A stretch of DNA of 6,065 nucleotides, from NCBI GenBank assembly GCA_047615875.1, contig JBLHGU010000282.1, forward strand, positions 1 to 6,065, read 5' to 3'. This DNA is from JBLHGU01 sp047615875 (GTDB lineage Bacteria; Pseudomonadota; Gammaproteobacteria; Arenicellales; CAJQKF01). The position numbers and the translations under genes are program-made. Below the pieces are notes generated by a model. The model had not been told where the DNA came from. It searched no databases and saw only the letters and a program-made list of their open reading frames with translations. Shown here piece after piece: positions 1-5,473 of this stretch (position 1 is its first letter; every line of letters starts with the position of its first letter).

Positions 1-119
1 AAATTTATCCGGGCACTGAACACGGATTCGTATTCCCGTTAAGACAGGGAAAATACCACAAGGCATCAGCTGAACGGCATTGGGAAAGATTACTGGCGTT
101 ATATGGCCGCTGTTTGTAG
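1..119 (+). CDS. Dienelactone hydrolase family protein, C-terminal fragment
   Basis: The last 38 codons of a gene entering from the left edge; the frame starts at base 3 and stops with TAG at 117-119. The peptide begins IYPGTEHGFVFPL and ends in an amphipathic segment with RHWERLLALYGRC. The YPG-x-x-HGF motif followed by a final Trp-rich helix is the usual end of alpha/beta hydrolases of the dienelactone hydrolase family, where this His is the last member of the Cys-Asp-His (or Ser-Asp-His) triad. These are cytosolic hydrolases of small esters or lactones. The nucleophile and Asp lie outside the window, so substrate class cannot be judged. It converges on the decarboxylase gene with a 177-base gap. 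Family assignment rests on one short motif; another alpha/beta hydrolase is possible. Confidence 0.72.
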   Translation, partial: IYPGTEHGFVFPLRQGKYHKASAERHWERLLALYGRCL

Positions 120-172
120 CGCTGTGCTGAGGATACACAATGATTCGAAAATCAGTTTCTCAACCCAAAAAA

Positions 173-192
173 ATTAATTAGGATTAATTAGG
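173..192. repeat. Perfect tandem duplication of a 10-base AT-rich unit
   Basis: ATTAATTAGG occurs twice head to tail (173-182 and 183-192) in the AT-rich spacer between the convergent hydrolase and decarboxylase genes. Shortly after, at about 222-237, a 7-base inverted repeat ATTTTTA/TAAAAAT with a 2-base loop occurs. Neither element has a GC stem followed by a T run, so I do not call a terminator. The rest of 120-296 shows nothing I recognise. Confidence 0.5.
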
Positions 193-296
193 AGTCAAGT
201 GCCGATTAAATACCTTTTAATTTTTATGTAAAAATAACGAGATTGTGTTTTTTCATAAGGCATATTGGCAATAATCTACCCCCACCCAGCACCTTA

Positions 297-1790
297 TTAT
301 TTATCCTGTTTTTCGCCTAGCTGTCGGACCAGCGAAACTAGATGATGCACATCATCTTCTTGATTTTCGTAGTGTAGAAAACAGGCACGGAGGGACACAA
401 CACCATTAACTTTGGTAGTGGGGATGTGTGCTTCACCACTGGCAGAAATGTCATTGGATATTTTTTGAGTTAACGCATTCAATGCTTTATCCGACCATGG
501 TTTATCGAAGTGGGATGAAGGTAAGTAGCGAAAGTTAGCTGTTGAAATAGACGCCGGCGACAACAGCTCTAAGTCACTCGACTTTGCAATCAGTTCCTCG
601 AGCCGCCGCGCCATATTGTTGCAATTAACGACCATGTCACGTACGCCCTCAAGTCCTAACCTGGCAATAGCCGCCCAGGTCTTCAGAGCACGGTCGCCAA
701 AGGTCAGCTCAAGCATATATTCATAGGGCCAGGGCACTTTGCTGGTTTCAACCAGAGCGGCGGCCAGGTAGTCGGGTACCAGGCTGTAGTTTTCATAATT
801 CAATTGTCGCTCGCGTACCAGCAAAGCACCACAGTCATAGGGAACCTGTAACCACTTGTGTGGATCGAGGGTCAGTGAGTTAGCGCGGTTTAAGGCACGA
901 GTCATTGCTGTATAAGCCGGATCAAGACCGACTATGCCACCGTATGCGCCATCGACATGAAACCATAAATTATATTCTTCACAGATGTCGGCAATCTCAC
1001 TGAGCGGATCGATGGCTCCGACATTGGTGCTGCCGCAAGCTGCCACCACACAGGCCGGACTGAAGCCGGCTTGTAAATCTTTATCTATGCTCTGCCGTAA
1101 TGCCTGCGGGCGTATCCTAAATGTATCATCGGTCTCTACCTTTCGCATATTGTCGGTGCCGATGCCTAACTGCTCTACACAACGCTGCACCGAACTATGA
1201 GCCTCATCAGAGATGTAATAAGTCATCACAGGGCGATTATTTTGTAGGCCCTCCTCACGAATATTCCAACCATCGCGTTTGGCCGCCCAATAGCGGGCGA
1301 CAGTGAGTGCGTTTAAATTAGCCCCCGAACCACCTCCCAGCAAAATAGCCATGCCGTTGGGTGTACCGTCAGCACTTATAAAGCCACTGAGCTCCATCAA
1401 CCATTGGGTTAGACTGTGCATGATGCAGACGCTGGGGTGATCACCGGAGTCCAGGCCATTGTTGAGTGTTGTGGCAAGCGCATCGCTTAAAATCGCAATA
1501 GGTGCAGGTGAAGTATTTACCCAACCGTATGAGCGCGCATGATTTGTGGGCATAGACCAGGGCATCACTTTGTCTTCAAGCAACGACAAAATATCGCTGG
1601 CGCTTATACCGTTTGCAGGCAAAGCCAGGCTGGCTAACTCGTCTTGAAGGGCTTTGGGTGGAACAGAGTTTTCGACGGGCTTAGAGGCCCGTTCGGCTAG
1701 ATGTTTGGACATGATGTCGTTGGTACGCTTTAGTAGCGTTGCAAAATTAGCACGGTCATCTACATGCGGTGATTTAAAGCGGTTATTCAC
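297..1790 (-). CDS. Group II pyridoxal-phosphate-dependent amino acid decarboxylase
   Basis: This 497-residue protein belongs to the fold-type I, group II decarboxylase family (aromatic-L-amino-acid, glutamate and related decarboxylases). It would release CO2 from an L-amino acid in the cytosol. Visible landmarks, numbered from the GTG start: glycine-rich cofactor region LLGGGSGANLNAL near 150-162; SDEAHSSV with His198, which stacks on the PLP ring; HVDGAYGG with Asp280, which binds the pyridine nitrogen; DPHKWL with Schiff-base Lys312; and PDYL with Tyr341, aligning with the catalytic-loop Tyr332 of mammalian DOPA decarboxylase. That Tyr and His198 favour decarboxylation over the aldehyde synthase side activity of plant and insect relatives. 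Start: an in-frame TTG at 1802 lacks a ribosome site, whereas GTG at 1790 has GGAG five bases upstream. Length of about 480-500 is normal. No neighbour suggests the substrate. Confidence 0.9.
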   Translation of the reverse strand: MNNRFKSPHVDDRANFATLLKRTNDIMSKHLAERASKPVENSVPPKALQDELASLALPANGISASDILSLLEDKVMPWSMPTNHARSYGWVNTSPAPIAILSDALATTLNNGLDSGDHPSVCIMHSLTQWLMELSGFISADGTPNGMAILLGGGSGANLNALTVARYWAAKRDGWNIREEGLQNNRPVMTYYISDEAHSSVQRCVEQLGIGTDNMRKVETDDTFRIRPQALRQSIDKDLQAGFSPACVVAACGSTNVGAIDPLSEIADICEEYNLWFHVDGAYGGIVGLDPAYTAMTRALNRANSLTLDPHKWLQVPYDCGALLVRERQLNYENYSLVPDYLAAALVETSKVPWPYEYMLELTFGDRALKTWAAIARLGLEGVRDMVVNCNNMARRLEELIAKSSDLELLSPASISTANFRYLPSSHFDKPWSDKALNALTQKISNDISASGEAHIPTTKVNGVVSLRACFLHYENQEDDVHHLVSLVRQLGEKQDK

Positions 1791-1792
1791 AT

Positions 1793-1800
1793 CCTCTCCC
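1793..1800 (-). promoter_or_regulatory. Ribosome binding site that sets the decarboxylase start
   Basis: On the minus strand GGGAGAGG precedes AT-GTG. The GGAG core lies five bases before GTG at 1790, which supports that codon. The TTG at 1802 overlaps the beginning of this same purine run and has only an AT-rich stretch before it. Confidence 0.55.
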
Positions 1801-1831
1801 AAATATAAAGATTGGCATTTATCCCCATAGG

Positions 1832-1852
1832 TTAAGTTAAGAGGTCATTCAT
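1832..1852 (-). other. Six-codon upstream reading frame with a strong ribosome site
   Basis: On the minus strand AAGGAG (1862-1867) is followed nine bases later by ATG at 1852, and the frame reads MNDLLT then TAA. It ends 41 bases before the GTG of the decarboxylase. This is a better translation start signal than that of the decarboxylase itself. It may be a short upstream leader, the remnant of an older N-terminus cut off by a frameshift, or chance. There is no run of one amino acid and no terminator or antiterminator pair, so nothing shows attenuation. Confidence 0.22.
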
Positions 1853-2030
1853 TGATATGATCTCCTTATCGAGTCATGAATAGTTGATTTTTCATCGAGT
1901 TCGAATTGATTAGAAACCTTACTGATATCCAAGCAGTACTCATCACCATGATACATAGCCGACGACCCCTACCTCAGTTCATAAAATGGTAATAAGTGTT
2001 TTCAACATTTATACGAACAGGCCTCGTTAC

Positions 2031-2057
2031 ACCAGTAAACTAAAATAGTTTACTGGT
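2031..2057. terminator. Perfect 11-bp hairpin, possible terminator
   Basis: ACCAGTAAACT (2031-2041) and AGTTTACTGGT (2047-2057) are exact complements around a five-base loop. On the plus strand the 3' arm runs into TTTT (2057-2060), giving a weak terminator shape. The gene it would most naturally serve, the carbamoyltransferase, is transcribed on the other strand and ends 77 bases away; there the hairpin is preceded by AAAA but not followed by a U run. The hairpin itself is certain; the terminator role is inference. Confidence 0.35.
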
Positions 2058-2133
2058 TTTATCAATGATCGACTCCTTGACCTTTCCTTTTTAAGACCCC
2101 GTCGCGAAATCTTACCTATCTTTCGTTACCTGA

Positions 2134-3135
2134 TTAATCAGTCAGCAATTTCTGCAGTATCGCCATTTGCGTCCACATACGATTGCGCGCCTGTTTAATC
2201 ACAAGGCTTCGTGGCCCGTCCAGAATCTCGTCCTCAACCTCGACACCCCGACGCACTGGCAAACAGTGCATGAAGTTGCAGGATTTTTTCGCTAGCCTAA
2301 ACCAGGTTTCATCGACACACCATTTCTCGTAGCTATTTCGAGCTTTCTGGTCGGCTATTCTGTCTCCGTAGTTTTGTGTTGATGCCCAGGACCCTGCGTA
2401 AAGCACATCAGCCGATTCCATTCCTTCGTCAAGGTCACTCGTTTCCATTATCTTTCCACCACCCTGCTGCGCAGCTGTTCTTGCCCGGTTAATCAGTGAC
2501 TCGGGCATCGCAAACTCATCGGGCCTGAGCAGAGTAACATCCATACCGCGTTTTGCCGCCATATATAACGTGTCGGCCGGAACGGCTAAGGGCAATGCAT
2601 CTGGATGGTAAACCCAGGAAATTACCAGCTTGCCACCCCTTGCCGGAATATCCAGGTCATTAAGGGTCTTCCAATCTGCCAGGGCCTGACAGGGGTGCTT
2701 TACTGCGGATTCGAGGTTGATCAGGGGGATATCGCATAAAGATCTCAATTCGGCGAAAGCAGAATCCGAGAGATCAGCCTCCAGATTGTCTCTCGACGCC
2801 AGCGCCCTAATGCCGATGACATCAGCGTATGAGGCAATTGCCGGTACTGCTTCTCGAATATGTTCAGCCGCGGTGCCATCCATGAGAATTCCCGAGCGGG
2901 TTTCCAGTCCGTGTATCGACATCTCGGGCGACACCACAAAAGTCCCGCCACCAAGACGCGTCATCGATGCCTGAAACGAGGTTAAGGTTCTCAGTGACGG
3001 ATTGAGAAACAAAAGCGCCAATACCTTCCCTTGCAGTGCCTGGGCTTGCGGTTGCAGCTCCAATTCACGCGCTAGTTCAAGTAAGCCCTCAATTTCGCCT
3101 GCTTTCAAATCAAACAAATCATAGAATTCTTTCAT
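2134..3135 (-). CDS. argF': N-acyl-ornithine carbamoyltransferase (acetyl- or succinylornithine)
   Basis: The 333-residue protein is a cytosolic transcarbamylase that would carbamoylate N-acylated ornithine to N-acylcitrulline in the arginine route that keeps the acyl group on. The carbamoyl-phosphate motif is NPSLRTLTSF (45-54), which matches the acetylornithine branch rather than the STRTR of ordinary ornithine carbamoyltransferases. Further landmarks are MDG-TAAEHI (85-93), NLES..KHPCQ (140-150), WVYHP (174-178) and FMHCLPVRR (288-296). Compared from memory with the Xanthomonas enzyme, position 90 is Ala where Xanthomonas has Glu92, position 75 is His for Trp77, and 299 is Glu for the carboxylated Lys302. 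The Bacteroides succinylornithine enzyme has Pro90, so the acyl group used here is uncertain. The ATG at 3135 is the only good start near the family N-terminus, but no strong ribosome site precedes it. No other arg gene is in view. Confidence 0.88.
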   Translation of the reverse strand: MKEFYDLFDLKAGEIEGLLELARELELQPQAQALQGKVLALLFLNPSLRTLTSFQASMTRLGGGTFVVSPEMSIHGLETRSGILMDGTAAEHIREAVPAIASYADVIGIRALASRDNLEADLSDSAFAELRSLCDIPLINLESAVKHPCQALADWKTLNDLDIPARGGKLVISWVYHPDALPLAVPADTLYMAAKRGMDVTLLRPDEFAMPESLINRARTAAQQGGGKIMETSDLDEGMESADVLYAGSWASTQNYGDRIADQKARNSYEKWCVDETWFRLAKKSCNFMHCLPVRRGVEVEDEILDGPRSLVIKQARNRMWTQMAILQKLLTD

Positions 3136-3445
3136 AACATTTATTTGCTCTAGCTGTTTCCTGGTGGAGTCTAGCTTAAATGTTAAGACAATTTCTAATA
3201 GTAACTGTGATTTATTTTGACCTAGCGGAAGTCAAACGTATCAGTGTCGCTTGATCTGACTTTCTAACTTGACGCCCGAAGTTATCCGAGAGACTGCCTC
3301 TCACTTCTATGCTATGGGTGTCCGATACGGGCACTGACCGGAGATTAGTAGACGAAAATCCAGCGCAGTTCAGGGTTGGTTTTTTAACCTAACCTCTTGC
3401 TAAGCCACTTTGATATCCAGACCTTTTCGTTCAGAGTACCCCAAT

Positions 3446-3491
3446 GATCTGTACCATAAATAACCTCACGAGGTCATCTAAGGTACAGATC
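3446..3491. repeat. Perfect 10-bp inverted repeat with a nested inner stem
   Basis: GATCTGTACC (3446-3455) and GGTACAGATC (3482-3491) are exact reverse complements, 26 bases apart. Inside, ACCT (3463-3466) and AGGT (3471-3474) can pair around CACG, making a two-tier cruciform. No T run follows on either strand, so it is not a standard terminator. It could be a protein binding site or a remnant of a small mobile element. Confidence 0.55.
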
Positions 3492-3517
3492 TAAATCTAT
3501 TTTGGAGTATTTCCTCA

Positions 3518-3592
3518 CGGGTTATCGAGCTGCATAACTGGACAGGCTAAGTATACGGTTCGATAAGGCCGGAGCAGCTGGTCCGTAACCCG
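3518..3592. repeat. Two-part inverted repeat downstream of pepB
   Basis: CGGGTTA (3518-3524) pairs with TAACCCG (3586-3592), and inside it AGCTGC (3528-3533) pairs with GCAGCT (3574-3579), with unpaired 3- and 6-base segments between the stems. It lies 41 bases past the pepB stop on the transcribed strand. There is no U run after it on that strand, so a Rho-independent terminator is unlikely. A stabilising 3' structure for the pepB mRNA is possible. Confidence 0.4.
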
Positions 3593-3632
3593 GACAATCT
3601 TATTTGCGTTTGAACATCCAATTACTCTGCCC

Positions 3633-4919
3633 CTATAACTCTTCGAGCAAGGTCCTGGCAATTGTACGAACACCCAGTCCGCTTGCGCCACCAGCATACA
3701 GATTGGTATCGGCTGCATGAAACGAGCCTGACAAGTCAAAGTGTAACCACCCTTTGCCGTCGTTTGGGGCAAATCGAGAAAGAAAACCAGCAGCATTCGA
3801 TGCACCACCCGAACCACCGCCAGGGACTGGCCGGCTATTGCAGGTGTCCGCAAACAAGGATGGGCACTTATGTTGATGAAATTTTTCCAGCGGCAGCGCC
3901 CAGTGGCGTTCGTTTTCGCGGCGGGCGTAGTCGAGGGCACGGGCCTGCAATGCGCTGTCTAGTGCAAAGATCGCGTTATAGTCGTTACCCAACGCAATTT
4001 GAGCGGCACCGGTCAGGGTTGCTGCATTAATAACCAGCGCAGCTCCGGTTTCACCTGCCATGATCAAGCCATCAGCGAGCACAACCCGGCCTTCTGCATC
4101 AGTATTGGCAATCTCGACCGAAACACCATTCTTATAGTTTAGGATGTCACCGTTTTTGTAAGCCCGACCACTGATTAGATTTTCCGCACAACACAGGATC
4201 AACACGATACGTTTGCGCAGGCCTGCTCGAATGGCACTTGCCAGCGCAGCAGTAACCGTTGCCGCGCCACCCATGTCGGTTTTCATCAAGAACATGTGCT
4301 CGGTCTTTTTCAGGCTATAGCCGCCGCTATCATAGATAAGTCCCTTGCCGACCAGCACAGCGGCTACCGGATCATCGTGGCATTCGGCAGGGCAGTACTC
4401 AAGTCGCAACATCACCGGTGGTCGTTCACTGCCACGACCGACCCCATGCACACCAACCCAGCCCTGTTTTAGGAGGTCGTCACCACAGATGATCTCATGG
4501 GTGATGTCTCCGGGCGCGACCTGGTTTAAAAACTCGACCGTATCTTGTGCCAGTTTCAGCGGTGACTGGTCCTCTGGAGTTGCATGCGTCATGGATCGCA
4601 GCCAGTTGTGTATCTGTAGGCGTTGATCGAGTTTTTCCGCATCTTCAACTACGGCTTGCGCCCATTGAATAACACCACAATGTTTAACCTTGAGATACCC
4701 AAGGGCAAAAGCCCATTGATCTTCAAGGGTCCAGTTCGACCCAGTCAGGCTGACCTCAATCACACCCATGACACTGATTTTACGTGCTGCCTGCTGGATT
4801 CGATCCTCTCGATCCTGATGAGCCAATAGATGGATATTGAAACCCTCGGCTATCGTTGAGAGTAGTGCGTTTTCACCCCATTGCGCCGGGGCCGGGTTAT
4901 CGCTGAGGCTGACTAGCAT
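3633..4919 (-). CDS. pepB: Peptidase B, M17 leucyl aminopeptidase family
   Basis: The 428-residue protein is a cytosolic, two-metal, probably hexameric aminopeptidase that trims N-terminal residues from peptides during turnover. The length matches E. coli PepB (427) rather than PepA (about 503), and the short N-terminal domain beginning MLVSLSDNPAPAQWGENA lines up with the E. coli protein. Metal ligands by family alignment are Lys192 (LVGKG), Asp197 (YDSGGYS), Asp215 (KTDMGGAA), Asp274 and Glu276 (NTDAEGR). Catalytic residues are Lys204 and Arg278. The C-terminal part retains TLTGA.QIALGNDY, WLHFDLSGS and GASGLGVRT. All key residues are present, so it should be active. ATG at 4919 is the first start after an in-frame TGA four codons upstream; no strong ribosome site is seen. 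In enterobacteria pepB follows iscX in the isc operon; here it stands alone, divergent from the ilv leader. Confidence 0.95.
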   Translation of the reverse strand: MLVSLSDNPAPAQWGENALLSTIAEGFNIHLLAHQDREDRIQQAARKISVMGVIEVSLTGSNWTLEDQWAFALGYLKVKHCGVIQWAQAVVEDAEKLDQRLQIHNWLRSMTHATPEDQSPLKLAQDTVEFLNQVAPGDITHEIICGDDLLKQGWVGVHGVGRGSERPPVMLRLEYCPAECHDDPVAAVLVGKGLIYDSGGYSLKKTEHMFLMKTDMGGAATVTAALASAIRAGLRKRIVLILCCAENLISGRAYKNGDILNYKNGVSVEIANTDAEGRVVLADGLIMAGETGAALVINAATLTGAAQIALGNDYNAIFALDSALQARALDYARRENERHWALPLEKFHQHKCPSLFADTCNSRPVPGGGSGGASNAAGFLSRFAPNDGKGWLHFDLSGSFHAADTNLYAGGASGLGVRTIARTLLEEL

Positions 4920-5133
4920 GGTTTTTCGTCATCAAAAAAGGGGGTATACAAGGTACCACATTGATCCCGAGCAGGCCTCGAGCGATATTTTTCAAATGGT
5001 TGGTATTCACCCATATTAGGCTGTGACCTATTCTCGGTCCTGGGTCAGGTATCTCAACCGGCTGTACGAAAACTCAGTAAGGCGTATATGTGAGTCACTG
5101 CAACTGAGTGAGTGGGATGTCGCTTTGCGTTCG
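4920..5133. other. Divergent promoter region of pepB and the ilv operon
   Basis: This 214-base spacer separates the pepB start (minus) from the ilv leader peptide (plus), so both promoters should lie here. Weak plus-strand candidates are TTGATC (4961-4966) with GATATT (4984-4989) at 17-base spacing, and TATATG (5085-5090) with a poor -35 (CTGTAC, 5062-5067). Neither is strong. No operator palindrome was recognised. Confidence 0.3.
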
Positions 5134-5169
5134 ATGGTTTTGGTAGTGGTTTATGATCACTGCTGCTAA
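5134..5169 (+). CDS. ilvBN leader peptide (valine-rich, ivbL-like)
   Basis: The frame ATG GTT TTG GTA GTG GTT TAT GAT CAC TGC TGC TAA encodes MVLVVVYDHCC. Four of residues 2-6 are Val and one is Leu, and the frame lies 84 bases before a strong terminator that precedes an acetolactate synthase operon. This is the arrangement of the enterobacterial ivbL leader, in which ribosome stalling at Val/Leu codons reports charged tRNA levels. The absence of Ile codons fits valine and leucine sensing. The ribosome site is poor, and an in-frame TTG at 5125 would give three extra residues. Codon content and position together make this more than chance, but translation is not shown. Confidence 0.72.
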   Translation: MVLVVVYDHCC

Positions 5170-5252
5170 ACGCAACAGTGGACGTCGTGGTGTCTGTGAT
5201 AGTCGTGGGAGAAACCATGCCGTAGCGATTTATTAGACAACTATTCTAAAAA

Positions 5253-5281
5253 CCCTTCGGCGAAAGTCGGAGGGGATTTTT
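5253..5281 (+). terminator. Intrinsic terminator of the ilv attenuator
   Basis: CCCTTCGGC (5253-5261) pairs with GTCGGAGGG (5266-5274) around a GAAA tetraloop closed by C-G; nine pairs include two G-T wobbles. After GA comes TTTTT (5277-5281). It lies between the leader peptide and the ilvB start, with 28 bases to the ATG, as expected for an attenuator rather than an operon end. Confidence 0.85.
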
Positions 5282-5309
5282 ACCCGTAACAAATCTCGAG
5301 ATTATAACG

Positions 5310-5462
5310 ATGACCGATTCAGCGACAAACCCTGAACTTCGAACGCAAACGCTTACCGGCGATCAATTGCTCTTAAAACTCATCGAACGCCACGGCGTGA
5401 CGCATATTGCGGGCATCCCCGGCGGGGCAAACCGAGAAATGATTTATGCAGAAACGGCATAA
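5310..5462 (+). pseudogene. ilvB: Acetolactate synthase large subunit, internally deleted remnant
   Basis: This open frame of 50 codons joins the two ends of IlvB. Residues 1-41 match the N-terminus, with GDQLLLKLIERHGV then GIPGGAN, where intact enzymes continue into the thiamine-diphosphate binding domain. Residues 37-50, PGGANREMIYAETA, match the C-terminal end, where E. coli IlvB has PPGAANTEMVGE. About 510-520 codons normally lie between, including the catalytic Glu of the RHEQ motif and the whole cofactor domain, so the product cannot be an enzyme. The shared Pro-Gly-Gly-Ala-Asn segment (5418-5432, 15 bases) is the likely recombination point. The frame is kept through the junction, and the stop lies 11 bases before ilvN, so the operon end is intact. 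The ATG at 5310 agrees with the family start; its ribosome site is weak. Confidence 0.85.
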
Positions 5463-5473
5463 CTAAAAAGACT

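Larger units (their letters stand above)
1803..2133. other. Intergenic region between carbamoyltransferase and decarboxylase
   Basis: These 331 bases hold no convincing gene. They contain a tiny minus-strand reading frame with a strong Shine-Dalgarno close to the decarboxylase (1832-1867) and a perfect hairpin at 2031-2057, both listed separately. The promoter of the decarboxylase should lie here. I see only weak minus-strand candidates, for example TTCGAA and TATTCA separated by 17 bases, and do not commit to one. Confidence 0.5.
3136..3632. other. Long intergenic region between pepB and the carbamoyltransferase
   Basis: These 497 bases carry no gene that I can support on either strand. They hold two long-range inverted repeats (3446-3491 and 3518-3592) and a short hairpin with a 7-bp stem and ATA loop at 3318-3334. 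A bulged GGTTGGTT-TTTT-AACCTAACC hairpin lies near 3374-3394. The promoter of the carbamoyltransferase should be in the left part. I looked for an ArgR box (18-bp palindrome with TGAAT/ATTCA halves) and found none convincing. Confidence 0.5.
5134..5281 (+). promoter_or_regulatory. Valine-responsive transcription attenuator
   Basis: The leader RNA can form exclusive structures. The terminator (5253-5281) competes with an antiterminator in which GTCG-T-GGG (5202-5209) pairs with the terminator's own 5' arm CCC-TT-CGGC (5253-5261), giving seven pairs around a small internal loop. The antiterminator strand is itself held by an upstream stem: TGGTTT (5147-5152) with AAACCA (5212-5217), and ATCAC (5156-5160) with GTGAT (5196-5200). 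A ribosome stalled on the Val codons (5137-5151) would block the upstream stem, free the antiterminator and let transcription proceed. The pairings can be read in the sequence; the switching order is inferred from the classical attenuation model. Confidence 0.65.

Noticed and set aside
3136..3260. A TTGACT and A/T-rich segment upstream of the carbamoyltransferase, considered as promoter or ArgR box
   Set aside because: No -10 element at proper spacing and no TGAAT/ATTCA palindrome.
3318..3334. Hairpin GTGTCCG-ATA-CGGGCAC
   Set aside because: It has no T run and no gene ending nearby; a 7-bp stem of this kind is expected by chance in a few kilobases.
3556..3571. A GGTTCGAT motif resembling a tRNA T-loop
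   Set aside because: The neighbouring bases do not close a T-stem, and no acceptor, D or anticodon arm can be drawn.
3518..3592. Possible integron attC site, because of GTTA- and TAAC-like arms
   Set aside because: The arms do not fit the GTTRRRY and RYYYAAC core-site consensus, and there is no cassette structure around it.
3515..3940. A 141-codon open frame on the minus strand at the end of pepB
   Set aside because: Most of it overlaps pepB in another frame, its composition is not protein-like, and pepB there carries conserved family motifs.
4837..5019. A 60-codon plus-strand frame whose last third (after 4920) reads somewhat like protein, ending in SDIFQMVGIHPY
   Set aside because: Its first half lies antisense inside pepB, it has no ribosome site, and I do not recognise any family; the tail could be chance.
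5153..5236. A 27-codon frame beginning MITAAKRNSG within the attenuator
   Set aside because: It overlaps the valine-rich leader in another frame, has no run of regulatory codons and would cover the antiterminator segment.
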